Shown here piece by piece: positions 32,021 to 47,116 of a DNA stretch of 64,000 bases (position 1 is the stretch's first letter; each line of letters starts with the position of its first letter). The position numbers and the translations under genes are program-made. The stretch spans positions 84,225,293-84,289,292 of the forward strand of contig OX328124.1 in the NCBI GenBank assembly GCA_946811695.1, read 5' to 3'. This stretch comes from Gonocerus acuteangulatus. Its lineage: Eukaryota; Arthropoda; Insecta; Hemiptera; Coreidae. The notes under the pieces were generated by a model. The model had not been told where the DNA came from. It saw only the letters and a list, made by a program, of their open reading frames with translations, and searched no databases.

Positions 32021-34478
32021 GTATAAACATATTATGTTTGATTGGATATCCATTGACCTAAAATTGTGCGAGAATGCAATATTTTCTTGTAATACATATA
32101 AAAAGAAGTGTTCCTTATATTACATGTTCCTCCTTAGAATCCACGATGGCCTGTGATTAATGTATGTAGAGTGTGATGTACTATGTCGAGTGATTAACCT
32201 TAAAATGAACCTAACCTCCATAGAGGGTGAGAATATTTACGAACGGTAAGGTTAGTATCGATTACCGTTATTTACTCTGTGATATATAGCTCCATACAGG
32301 GCCTAACCAAATACTTCCCTTCCAAGAGATAGAGGAATAAAAGCTCGACTGAAAATGGTATACAAAATTTCAAAATTAAATCCTTCGAAACGTACATTGG
32401 CAAACTAACAGTAAAATTCTTTAAAGCATCTACACGGAAACAGAACCCACTGATTAAACAAAAAGGAAATTACGACGAAACGCAAAGTTACGTACCCAAA
32501 AAAAAAAAAAAATTACTAAAATAAATCGACAGGAACAAAATCTTTGCATCAACACACACTAACCGAATCACTGACGGAAACTAACTCTATTATCTTCTCA
32601 CTGCTACAAAACGTACCTAAGCTCCGCCAAACTTCATATATTGTATAACATCTACTCTGAATATTTTCTAATTTCTGTCTATTATCTATTGTATTGCTTT
32701 TGTTTAATATGAATTATATATTGCCTTCAAATGCCGAGATTCTTAACCTTTTATCTATTATTATTTTCTTGTTGTCAGGGGCCTAGAAGTTACCAACACC
32801 AATATCGCGCATTACTAAAAGCGGTCAAGATTGAATTAGGGATCACCTACACTCCGCATAGTCTGAACCAGCAGCCATCATCGGTGGAATGGGGAACCTT
32901 TATTAACTTTCCAGTCCAGTGGGTTTGTGGTTACCTGGAACAGACCTAAGAGAAATATCACCCTGGATGCCTTGAGGGCCTAGGAAGGTGTTATGTTCCC
33001 TATAGTGTGCATGAGACATATTTGTAGCTTAAGAGTGATATAATGTACTGAATTAATAGATACGATAGTATTATTAGTCTCTCCAACATCCTTAAGGGTT
33101 GGTTTCTGCTGTCTCAGGTCAGAATGATCGGTTCGCCACATCTTTAAAGGATAAATTCCAGGTCTTCATTACTTGGAAACTTGTCCGGATCTATTATGAA
33201 AGTCATACTACCGAAAAAGAAAGCCTTTGGACTTTTAGCCTCAAGATGGCTTAACTTCTTTATAATTGTAGCGATTTTTATAAATATCAAATAAAAAATC
33301 GTCGGGAATGTTTTCAGTGTGTACAGGAAAGAGCTTGTTATTATTTTTATATCCTCAATAGATTACTTCCCAAACTAATTTTACTGTTAAGAAAATATAA
33401 AAACATTGCACAAGGCATTGACCGTGGAGTCCATTATTTCACTATATATTTTATTATTTTATTACCCAGAGAAGGCAGGGAATAACTGATGTTATGGAAT
33501 TGCGTTGCTGTACTAACCCTCTCACGCAAACTCTACACTATTCCCTTGCAATGACATTAGGCTACTCGTATAACCCAGGATCACCTTCCCTGGATGCGCA
33601 CCTGGCAGTAGGTGCCTCTTTAAAGCCATGAAACAAAATCGATATCTGTTTTGTGTAAAACTGAGTGAGTGAAGGATTCTCCTAAGAGAATTAATTTTCA
33701 GCCCTTGGTATCGGAAGCAGTGCAAGCGGTGATCCCATTCATTACAAGCCCTCTAGGTTAAGGATATTGCATACATTATACAATCAAGCACTAACCTGAG
33801 CTTGGGGTCAGAGAGTGATCAAGAAATGCAAAAATTCATAATATGTAATAGAGAATTCATTTTGCGAGTGAATTGCCTGGCCACCAAAAGCTGACTTGAA
33901 ATAGCAAGCACTCCTTTTGGATGCTGCGATAATGCCCAAACTGCCCTTAAAATCCGGCTTTTAATGAGTATACTTATATAGTACATACATAAAAGAAAAT
34001 TTTTTATTTCGGTTATACATAAATCAGCGGGAGTAAATTAGAACTAAACTAAAAAATATAAAACCAATGTACATTGACTAAGTTACCACAACAAACTTTG
34101 TTGCACAAGATATTTTTGAAAAACAGAATTATTTATTTGTTAGAAAGTTATCATACCTGTATTTTAATTAATTTAAAAGCTTCTTCTTTAAGTCACCTGA
34201 TAATAATAATATTAAAAAAAAAAAAGAAAAGTCAAAACATTATTTAGACAAGTTCTTATAGTTTAGACAAATTCCTCTTTATAGTTTATACCATAATTGA
34301 CAAAAATTTAGAATATTTTATTTAAATAATAGTTTTATGTAATGAATCACCAAAGTAGCGGCCTCACAAATGTATAAATACTTATATAATATATAACTAG
34401 CTAAAGGGGAATGAAATAAAGTTTTCATCTCCTATGTCATACAATCATGATTTTTACGTTTTACTGAGCATTATTATT
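32021..34478. other. Unassigned sequence
   Basis: Frames at 32731-32949 and 33522-33725 (minus) have no family resemblance. No repeat recognised. Confidence 0.4.
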
Positions 34479-34709
34479 ATTTTTTTTTTTTTTTATTTTT
34501 TTATTTTTTTTTTTATTTTTTTTAATTATTATTATTTTTTTTTACGGTGCATCGACAATTCTTGGCCATTAGCGCCGACATCCAGGGTGCAGCCAGGAAT
34601 TTTTTCAGCGAGCCATGAGATGAGAAAATTCCTGTCGCCGGTTGGGATCGAAACCATCATCCCCCGCTTATGAATCTAGCGCGCTAGCCACTAGTCCACG
34701 GGAGACCCC
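34479..34709 (-). mobile_element. tRNA-derived SINE-A copy with degenerate A-tail
   Basis: The minus strand starts GGGGTCTCCCGTGGACTAGT, with a worn B box GGTTTCGATCCC, the shared body, and CGATGCACCGT. The tail is the T-rich stretch 34479-34543, broken by A, which suggests age. Confidence 0.9.
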
Positions 34710-34829
34710 ATTTAAATTATTCTATTATTTATTATTTTAATATTTTCCTTAATGTTTATATTGTTATTTTTTAAATCTGTAATTTAGTTTTATTTTGTTA
34801 TTTTTAACTTAAATTTGTATTGTGTGTGT

Positions 34830-34920
34830 TTTGAATAAATAGGAAGTTTGTTTACATTTTTATTAACTATGTGAGGAACGCTCCTTGCCGTTATAGTGCT
34901 CCTTAAATAAATAAATAAGT
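34830..34920 (+). mobile_element. LINE 3' tail with (TAAA)n
   Basis: GGAACGCTCCTTGCCGTTAT, AGTGCTCCTTAAATAAATAA. The GCTC-containing stem-like block before (AAATA)n resembles the tails at 36290, 56850 and 59720. Confidence 0.5.
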
Positions 34921-36285
34921 AAGTTTACATCCGAAGATTTAATTGGTTTGAAATACATTCCAGGATCTTAAATCGTTAATACCTAATGATGACTATAAAA
35001 TGCCTTGTAAGATACGGCCGTCCATTGAGAGTAGCTAAGTGAATTAGCAGATATCCGAGGTATGTAAATTGTACCATTAGTATTGACTATATGGTAGGCA
35101 GGTACTGGAGACCGTCGGGACACGGAATAGGGAGGAGAGCTAGGTTACCCTCCACCGTATCAATAGAACAATAGATACGATATGAACTATTTAAGGATTC
35201 GCAGACACGAGTTCTCTCCCTAGCGTGCCCTGAGGCAATGCTAATCGCTTGTATTAACATATGTTAATCCGCTGGCTTATGATAGCCTCGCGAGTCGGGC
35301 TAAGCTTTGATCCCTCCGGGCATATTAGACCCATCGTGTACCAGACCTCGTTTGCCTCTCTTCCTACGCCTACGTCTTGTACTTCTTCATATCCTATTGA
35401 GATTTTTTTTTTTAATTGCATTAGATATAACTGGAATATGCAGGTATTAGGGTGCGTATAGACGGAAAGGAAAATCTAAAGAGTTGAACTGCGCTGTGGA
35501 AACCTTAAGATATTCCAGATTAAGAGGCCAGAGTTGAATTTTACAGTCCATCGAAGTAGAATTAAAACCGCAATATATTTACCGTACAGCCTAATGAGGC
35601 CGGGACTGTGAAGGCCAGGCCTGACGTATATCGACAAGTGGATATTTGCATTACGTCCAATAGGTCTACTATAACTGGACTGTGCAGTTCCGGCCTTTAG
35701 CTTTATTATATTATCGTATGTGTGCTAGGTCAGTACAGTCCAAGCCTTGAGGCCAAACTGTGCAGTCCTTACCTTGAGATTTGAATTGAAATTAGAAGGT
35801 CCGTCCGCTGTAAGCGTACATGAGCGGCGCTGTGCTAAACGCTCCGGAAGCGTCTACAGAACAAGAGGCTACAATCGTCAGGGTTCGTCTCCTGAATGCA
35901 GCTTCAGGCTACAAGCTACGGGCATATTTTCAAATATTAGAAATATACCAAAAAATATCATACAATAACGTTTTGGACTGGTTGCGGATAAGCAAATACA
36001 ATTGATATTTTACTTTTAATATCACATCATTGGAGTTTTTAATTTATTTAGTAGGCACAAGACAATTAGCCAAATAAGCTTATAAATATAATAGCCGAGG
36101 AGGAAATGATCTATATTTAACCGTTATAGTTATTGAATCTACATTATAATAAAAAAATTATGTTATGTAGCAACATCCAAAAGTATAAAGTCTTCGTTTC
36201 CTCATAAGTCTGATGAGTTCTTAAATTCGAGCGGAATCGTTTGAAATAAAAAATCATCTTTCTCAAAAATGGAATTATATTAACT
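34921..36285. other. Unassigned, GC-richer patches
   Basis: Around 35500-35800, variants of GACTGTGCAGTCC and GGCCTTAAG recur irregularly, suggesting worn internal repeats. Overlapping frames at 35747-36005 have no family resemblance. Confidence 0.4.
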
Positions 36286-36350
36286 ATTATTCTGTTTGAT
36301 GAGCTCATCGCCTTACGTTACGGAGCTCATAAATAAAAAATAAATTAACT
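36286..36350 (+). mobile_element. LINE 3' tail fragment
   Basis: GATGAGCTCATCGCCTTACG, TTACGGAGCTCATAAATAAA. Close in layout to the LINE end at 56850-56935. Confidence 0.5.
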
Positions 36351-38060
36351 ATTATGACTGTATAAATATTTGTCCTGGATAAAACAAGCTATATATATAT
36401 CATTAAATACTCAGAAGTCGACAAAGTTTTTCGAATGATTCCACTTTTTAATCTATTTACTTTTCCCCTGCAAGTGCCAAGCCTTCAAACTGGCTGACAG
36501 GCATTAACGAGTTTTGAAACTTGGAATGGATTTTCTCCCGTTTACCTTGATGACTTCCTTTATTAAAGCTTAGAGAGTTTCACACAAGTTTAACGGAATT
36601 TCCTAAATTCTCCTTAAATTCATTGCGGAGGAAAACTTCCGGTCCCCCTGTTACTAAGGTAAATTGTGAGAAAATATATTTTTCATTATATCTCTTTCAT
36701 ATGTTAATTTAAATGTATTATACTATTTTTATTTGTGGTAAGAAAACAAAGGTATGAAATATGAAATTGTAACAATTTAGTGGGCAGGTGCAGTGGCCAG
36801 ACTAAAGTATTTCAGCAATGTAATTCATAGCATTTACGTTGAACTCTGCATTTAAATTACTTGATTCATCTAGTAATTACTACCTTACAGAAATACCAGT
36901 CCGAAGGACTTTATAGCTTTTCTGTAAGCGTAATTCTTATCGAAACCATTCGTCTGTCGTCCCAGCTTATCACAGAAAATAACTGGCGTTATATAACAGT
37001 CAAAATTATCAGAAAAATCTATTTATTAAAACAGCTCTACAGTTATGACGTGGCCCTGGTTTTTGAAGGCTCGTATACGTTTCTTTAGGATGTATTTATT
37101 TATAATGCACCAGAAGAGACCTGCACGGGAGTTGTGTTGCGAAATATGCAGAGTAATAAATTGACTTTTGTAATAATTTTTACGTATATTTATTGACCTT
37201 TCCCTATACAAAAAACAAAATGTATTTTTTAGCTTTTGCCTTACAAATTCAAAATGTTTACATTAGCAGGGTATATAAACGTCATTCTTTTTAATTATGC
37301 AATAATTTAGACAAGAAATTATATACAAAATTAAGAACATAAATGATCAAAGAAACCTACGGGTAAAAAAAAAAGTTTAGCAGACAAAATATAAAGTAGA
37401 GGAAGTTAAGAAATACATTGAAAAAAAAACATGTTTCAATCGTTATAATGTTATGAAATTACTGCAAATCGTGGATGAAATATCCCTTAGAGTTAATAAA
37501 ATATCAGATAAACATTAGTTAAATTATTTTTGAGCATTTTTTTAATTTTAAAGACCCCTTAAGATAAGAGCTTTCTCTGAAAATAAACACAAAATCAAAA
37601 ATATGATGTTTTTTTTTATTGAACCACCAAAGTAATAAGCTCTTCTACTATTTAAGAACGACCACAAGTAAAACAAAATTTTAAAACAAGTGATAACGGA
37701 ATTTTAAATAAAAAAAAATATTAACTTATAAATATTAGAAGAATATTAATAAATATTAATTAAGTGATATTACTGATAAAAATAGAAGCAACGAAGAGAA
37801 GGAAAGTTAAAAAAAAAAAAAATGGTGTTCTATGTACAGTGGTAACGCTAACAAGCTGTTTTTTCACGTCTTTTGCGTTCCATGCGAATATGATAATTAC
37901 CCAGAAACTCAGAGAGCTTCCTAGTGAAATAAACTTTTGATTTCCCAGTATGGGTTTTTATTTATTGTTCAAAATTTGGTATAAGGGCTTAAAAAAAAGT
38001 AAAAATTAAGAAAATATTATCATATTGAAGCAATAATTACATTTCTTAGAAACTGTAACA
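36351..38060. other. Unassigned AT-rich sequence
   Basis: Nothing recognised. Confidence 0.4.
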
Positions 38061-38062
38061 TT

Positions 38063-38262
38063 GTTTTTTTTTTATACGGCGTATCTGCATCTAGGCTGTT
38101 TAGTGCCAGGCTATCTATAGGTTGCTACCATTCCTATGCATCCATGGTGGGGCAGGGAATTCTTTCAACGGGTTCATAAATGTAAGAACTCAGCTTGCTG
38201 CAAGTGGGACTCGAACCCGCATCTATCACATAAGAACACAAGGCGTTTGCCACTGGACCATT
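38063..38262 (-). mobile_element. tRNA-derived SINE of a third type, sharing the SINE-A tail
   Basis: The minus strand carries GGTCCAGTGGCAAACGCCTT, B box GGGTTCGAGTCCC, a body unlike SINE-A, and the ending CTAGATGCAGATACGCCGTA plus an A-run. The last approximately 25 bases match the SINE-A ending. The 5' end of the tRNA-like head looks slightly truncated. ATTGTT on both sides may be a short TSD. Confidence 0.8.
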
Positions 38263-38269
38263 ATTGTTA

Positions 38270-39084
38270 GTTTACTAATATTTATTTATTTTATGTTATT
38301 TGACAACTACTGTCCTATCAAATTCATTCATATTTGATTTTGATTTTTATGTTTTATTTTTGTTTCATTGTTACTTTTAACGGCTACCGTTTCTATACAA
38401 TGATATCGAGTAATATTCAAACGTTGTTTGAATGTTACTTGTAGAACATTCTACTTAATTTGTATACTTCAGTCTTACAAGGAAGAAAAATGTAAGAATA
38501 ATTATTAATTCCACTCAAGGTGACTATGTATTGTTGAAAAACGCAAATGAGAAGTATTAGAAATGGTATAATGATGGAAGGGTGTTAGGCCGAGGAGGCG
38601 GAGCTCTTTTATCTCAATGACTCCACAGACTTTTTCTACGTCAGGGTGACCTTTTCAAAATCTGTCAGTCCCAGAGCCGGGCCCGCTGGCTGACTGTCTA
38701 TATCCTTCTTTATAATTAATCCAAGTCAGGGCTCCTTCAGACGGTACAATAACGCACTTACATTTCCTCTTGGAACGATGGCGTAATTCCCTATAATAAA
38801 GGGTTTCACTTTAAAGCACCCTTTAAACTCTATGACTAAGGGAGAATATCCACTTCTGGTTAAGGATGAGGAGGATCACGATTATTTTTTTTATTTTATT
38901 TTTTTTTTTTTTTTTAGAAAACAAAATATCAAAGAATATGTTAAGAACGAATCAAGAAGAATGTACTGTTGGATAGATTTTTTGTGGTTGTTGTAAGTAT
39001 ACTATTATTATGTAGGGACAGCAGAAGTAGACTTGAACACTCTCTCAATAAATTTATTTGGAAGTCAAGGAATGCTGCAATCTA
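38270..39084. other. Unassigned sequence
   Basis: Contains a T-rich tract near 38884-38915. Nothing else recognised. Confidence 0.4.
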
Positions 39085-39270
39085 TATTTTCACCACAGTC
39101 ATTTAAGTGTTTGCTTAGATCTTTGTCCATCTTCTAGGCATTTAGTTCTAAAGAAGGCCACCAAAGAGCTTGCCAAAACGTTCGAAATACAGATTTTTCC
39201 GAATATCTGGAGTTTTCTCTAAGCCAAATCCCAATCATTGCTTGATTTCTGATCACCTCAACGGCGATCT
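39085..39270 (+). mobile_element. PLE-like half-unit P3, worn hammerhead-like motif
   Basis: ATTTTCACCACAGTCATTTA, CTTCTAGGCATTTAGTTCTA, the motif at 39148-39183 (CTAAAGA and AAAACGTT, so two core positions changed), then GCCAAATCCCAATCATTGCT and GATCACCTCAACGGC. The block order is the same as in P1 plus and P4 plus halves. Confidence 0.65.
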
Positions 39271-39362
39271 ATCTTCACCACATTAAAAGTGACTGTTTTA
39301 AAAGCCAGCAATGAAGCGTTTTACTCGTTTTGTGTAATTAATAATTGTATAGTGATACATAA

Positions 39363-39560
39363 AGCCTCCATGTAGCTAAACAGCTAAATCTGTGAGAGGC
39401 TCGATTAAATCCGACGTTTCGGTGCGAAAAGCCTCGATGTAGCCAATCAGCTAAATCTGTGAGAGGCTCGATTAAATCCGACGTTTCGTTGCGAAAAGCC
39501 TCCATGTAGCTAAACAGCTAAATCTGTGAGAGGCTCGATTAAATCCAACTTTTCGTTTTA
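39363..39560 (+). repeat. 67-bp tandem repeat, three units
   Basis: AGCCTCCATGTAGCTAAACA begins at 39363, 39430 (variant) and 39497. Each unit has CTGTGAGAGGCTCGATTAAA and, in the first two, CCGACGTTTCG. Read on the minus strand the latter is CGAAACGTCGG, the 3' core word of the hammerhead-like motif. Confidence 0.95.
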
Positions 39561-39786
39561 TCCATGAAGGAACGTGACTGAACATTGTGTTGAGCGCTCA
39601 AACGTCTTCATATATGGTTGTGCATTAAGCCTGTTACATGTTCATATAAATTGTCAGGATCAAGGGGATGACGAGAAGTAGCATCTTAGCCTTAGGGTTG
39701 ACCTGTAAATCCTCATTACACATCCAAGGGACCAGCTTTTGGGATTGCACTTCCCAAGACCATCCGTGCGCATCCTCCGTCAGTTA

Positions 39787-39829
39787 CCTGCTTGTTGTAA
39801 TCATGGCGTATATGATTACAACAAGCAGG
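39787..39829. repeat. Perfect 18-bp hairpin, 7-nt loop
   Basis: Left arm CCTGCTTGTTGTAATCAT, loop GGCGTAT, right arm ATGATTACAACAAGCAGG. No poly(T) follows directly and no element boundary is evident. Confidence 0.97.
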
Positions 39830-41891
39830 GGCGCATGAAAATATCCCTCCTGACAACAGCATTACTAGTACTGACGTGGAGCAAGAGCCCAAACTAGTCG
39901 ACTGTGACTAGAGGAAAAACCTTCCTTAATTAAAGCACTGAAGATGTATATACGGAGTAAAAAAATTCCAAATGGTTGGCAGCTCTTTGAATCATAGTTG
40001 ACCGATCGTTTCAAAATTTATATTGAAATACGTCAACTCTATCTGCTGAACATTTCAAATGTTCGAATTTAAATTTTTCCTGTTTGTTACGAGAAGCTGG
40101 TAGACATCTGTTTAAACATAGCGAGTAAATCAATACCATTTGTACAATTCTACCTTCAATTATTATATAAATGTCTGGCAATCAGTTTACATATAATTAT
40201 AAACTATTTTTTAGCTTAGTTTTATTTTAGAATATTACGATTGAATGTAACTTCTTGATTTCATAAAGACGAAAGTGAATTAAAAAGCGAATAATTTAAT
40301 ATCAGTAAGCTTCTATGGGTCATATGTATGTATGAAATTTATCCTTCCTTGTAAAATATATAATTATAAGGCTTGAAATGCCTTAGTAATTTGGAAGTAT
40401 ATGAACATAGCCATATTTTGAAAAGAGTTCTAATTTGATCCAGAATATTAGAGTGTTCACGCAGAAATTGTTTATTACTCAAAGGATAAATTTTAAATCA
40501 ACAATTTAGTCTGGTTGGAAATTACAAAGGAGAAAAGTATGGATGAAATAATGCTGTATGTATTCATTATAATTTAAATGATGGGTTACTGCGATGAGCC
40601 CATATTGCACTTCAGGTGGGACGCGGCGTGAATTTATAGATATGAAGACAGCCATAGAGTGGGTCGACCACAAACCTACGAACACTCAGCCATAAATTCT
40701 TTTGCAACGAAAGGTTTCTGCTAAATTCATAATAAGGTGTGTTGCTAATCATTAGGCGTGATATTTCATAAAACATATTTTAAGATTCATGATAAAATAC
40801 TAACTTAATTATGATACAATTTGGGTTTATTGTTATTTAGTTTGATTTCATGGCAGGTCAGAGATGATGGAAGATATGCTTGCCTACTTAGACATTAAAT
40901 AGCTTTTATTAATTGTCATTATGTGTTACTAATGTTGTGGAACCATTGGACAAGTGATTAACAAATTAAATTTATAAATTCACATGTACAATTCTTTTTA
41001 CCTTCCACAATATATTAAGTGGTTTTAATAAGATAATTTTTAAATAATTTATTTTTAAAGATAAATACATGAATGCATAAAGTGAATATATTTTTCTTCT
41101 AACATGTACAAAAATTGCTCAAATAACTAATTCAAATTTATAAAAAATCCCATCAGCTAAAGTGGGGATTGAGCACACAGAGCGATAAGGGGTAAATGAG
41201 AAGCATAAAAAATAGCAAACGGATTACTCCACTAGCATTAAGGAAAATAAATAATTAAAAAAAGACAATATAATTAAAATAATATCAAACTTTACTCTAA
41301 TAAGTAAAATATACACAATAATTTAAATAATAAGATAAAGTAATTAAATTATTAGTTAAAGTCACTTTTTAAAGATATCAACATCATGAAGCGCATAGCT
41401 ACTGTTGTGAGGGACTTTTTTAGGAGTTAAAATTATTGTGAATTTTTAATTAATAACAGTTTGTATTCTGTAGGTAAGTAAAATATTAAATTGCTAATTA
41501 CAAAAAGGATGAACAACAGATTATTCGTACTAACCTATACTAATCAAACACCATTAAAATGCCAAGGTTTTCTCAGTCAGTACAAATTTTAAGCCATACA
41601 TAAGTAGCTTCAGGATTTTATACTTAGAGGTAGTGTAAAACCGCCCATTGTCTGTTCTACATTGTTAATTTGTAAAGTGGTACAGTGTTAATTTAGTCCA
41701 ATCCGTTGTGGATTTAGCTATTAGAATTAATCGTGTAAAAAATAAAATGTCAGAGCAAAGAATAAAGTTCGGATCCATTATTTTTTTTAAAATCTTATGA
41801 AAAAACTAAGATATTTGGTATTAAGGAAATTCACCTGACCATAAAAATGTTTTCTTATCGGAAACATTTTGGAGTTTTATAAGACATTATA
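39830..41891. other. Unassigned AT-rich sequence
   Basis: Nothing recognised. Confidence 0.4.
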
Positions 41892-42682
41892 CTGATGACT
41901 AGAGCCCGGAAGTTAGGCATTTATTTTTGCTTAAAATAGGCAGGCAAAAAGGCAATTGAAATACTGAAAATAGGCAGTACTGTAAATAAAATAGGCATTC
42001 ATTAGATGTGAAGGCAAATAGGAATCTTACTTATTATTAATGAAAATATGTATTTTAAATACTCATTAATTTCTTTATTACCAATTTATCACAGAATTAG
42101 TGTACTTACTCTTACTTCCCCTTGTTACAAGTAACAACAAGATGCTTTTTCAAAGTATCAAATGTCATAGTCCTTCTCAGAAAAAAAATGTTTTTCATCA
42201 TGGAAAAACTTCCTCTGCATTATCTTATCATTTCTAAATCCGGAATCTCAGGTAATTACGGATTGTCACAGCAAAAGGGGTGTCAGGAAGGAGAAGTGAC
42301 GTACTTCCCTCATCCTCTCTCTTTCCTGCTATTCATTATGCTCGAGCATTCCTTCTACTAAGGAAGGTTCTGTTATTTTAAACCTTCAATTCCATCCATG
42401 GGTTGGGAAAATAAGCTTTCGAATAGATATTTGTGAGGGCAATATGTAATATAATTTGTGCTACCTTTTTTGTCTTCGATGAACGGTGCTTTTTAAAATT
42501 TTTAAATCGCAGAAAAAAATGCATAACGAGCAAAAAAAGGCAACGAAAGCCAAAATAGGCAAAATAAAAATTGTCTCTACACTTCCTAAATGCACGAAAT
42601 ATATTTATTTCTATCTGATTCTTCAATATATCCATTCAGATAAAAAAGGCATTTTGCCTAACTTCCAGGCCCTACTGATGAC
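41892..42682. mobile_element. hAT-like nonautonomous DNA element, 775 bp
   Basis: Element 41900-42674. TIRs TAGAGCCCGGAAGTTAGGCA on the left and TAGGGCCTGGAAGTTAGGCA on the reverse complement of the right (18 of 20 match). A perfect 8-bp duplication CTGATGAC lies at 41892-41899 and 42675-42682. The 8-bp TSD and TAGGG-type ends point to hAT. The word AAAATAGGCA recurs inside near both ends. No intact transposase; frames inside (42122-42361, 42378-42635) are not recognisable. Confidence 0.88.
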
Positions 42683-45879
<3,197 letters not shown>

Positions 45880-46190
45880 GCGGGCTTTAAAATGGGCCAA
45901 TTTGAATAAATTTCAGTACAAAAGTACGTTTTGTGATTTGAAAGATCTTATTCGTTAACCATTAGAAACCGTCTAACGGAACATGTTCTTTGGGGGAAAT
46001 TCCAACGAAATACATTGTAACGTTTATGTTCCAGCATTACTGAGCAAGAACGTAAACGGTTCATCGGAAACTGGACGAGTAGAATCTAATGAAAGAAATT
46101 ACAAAGCCATATCTACAACCGTTGTCGAAGTAAATGGAAAAGGAAACTAGATTTTTGGGGGGATTTTTCGAATATATTCTTATATATCTC
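45880..46190 (+). repeat. Dispersed repeat family F, copy
   Basis: GCGGGCTTTAAAATGGGCCA, ATTCGTTAACCATTAGAAAC, ATCTACAACCGTTGTCGAAG and TAAATGGAAAAGGAAACTAG, in the same order as at 3.8 and 5.7 kb. Confidence 0.65.
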
Positions 46191-46511
46191 GAAACTAAAA
46201 TTAACTTTAGTAAATGTAGAGCTTATATTTGAAAGCCTCATAAATCTTCAACAAATACGGTTCTTTTGCGATTTTTGTTAGAGCAATTTTATTCAGAGAA
46301 TCAAGGCTTAAATGGACTAATTTCTGATGAGGATACAGCCAGTTTCCTGTTGTGATGTCTAAGACCTTCCTTCGCTTTGAGATTCAATTTTAGATTTTTA
46401 CATGTGCTTACCATTTTTATAAAAGATTAAGACGAAACATAATGGTTTCATTATGAGGTGTAGATAGCTGTCGAGGTGATAAGCAGTGAGGGAATAGTTG
46501 GGATTTGGCGA

Positions 46512-46890
46512 GGGTTAGGTTGGGTTGGCAGTTTAAGGGCAGAAAACTGCTTGGCCATCTCCGCCCTAAGAGTATAATTAAATTGTGCGAGTATAATGTT
46601 AGGATGGAGAGTGTTTTCAGTATTGTCTATTTGAGGCAGAGTTGTATCCTAAAGTTGCATTTGTTGGAATCTTGCTTTGGAAAAAATTATTATTATTAAA
46701 AATTCCATAGATATAAGAACTAGATTCAGATGTACGTAAAAAAGAAAGAAAAACACACATAACAAATGTATATCGGCGCTAATGGCCAAGATGTAGATGC
46801 GCCGTAAAAAAAAAAACAAAAAAAAAAACAAAAAAAACAAATGTATATATTTCATTTTATTTTTTATTTATTTATTTCTAGGAAAACATA
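46512..46890 (+). repeat. Dispersed repeat family G, copy 2, carrying a SINE end
   Basis: Matches 25748-26020 apart from the 46774-46848 insertion. It lies inside the tail of the minus half of unit P4. Confidence 0.88.
46761..46848 (+). mobile_element. 5'-truncated SINE-A insertion with TSD
   Basis: CGGCGCTAATGGCCAAGATG and TAGATGCGCCGT (46774-46804) are the last 31 bases of SINE-A, followed by an A-rich tail (to 46835). It is flanked by a 13-bp duplication AACAAATGTATAT (46761-46773 and 46836-46848). The family G copy at 25.98 kb lacks it. Confidence 0.95.
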
Positions 46891-46920
46891 AATAAGATTT
46901 TTTTAAAACTCTGTATTAAT

Positions 46921-46954
46921 GACGTTTCGGCTACTCATTGGCTGCACTCATCAG
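46921..46954 (-). ncRNA. Hammerhead-like core, stem II not pairing
   Basis: On the minus strand CTGATGA (46954-46948) and GAAACGTC (46928-46921) are exact. The intervening GTGCAGCC and GTAGCC do not pair as stem II. The core words are intact but the fold is doubtful. Confidence 0.45.
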
Positions 46955-47082
46955 CAATGAGTGCGGGGGGGGGGGGGGAGGGCAAAGTTAGCAGTTAAGT
47001 GACAATCGCGAAAAAAATATAAATTTTCACTATGGTCAGATAATTGCTAACTTTGGTCTTTCTCTGCCCCCGGGACTCATTG

Positions 47083-47116
47083 CTGACGAAGGCTACCGAA
47101 GATTAGCCGAAACGTC
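47083..47116 (+). ncRNA. Hammerhead-ribozyme-like motif, intact core
   Basis: CTGACGA (47083-47089), an extra A, stem II GGCTA/TAGCC (47091-47095 with 47104-47108, loop CCGAAGAT), GAAA (47109-47112), then CGTC with expected cleavage after 47116. Helix III is nearly absent. Helix I pairing next to the core is weak, so cleavage in cis is uncertain. Confidence 0.6.
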
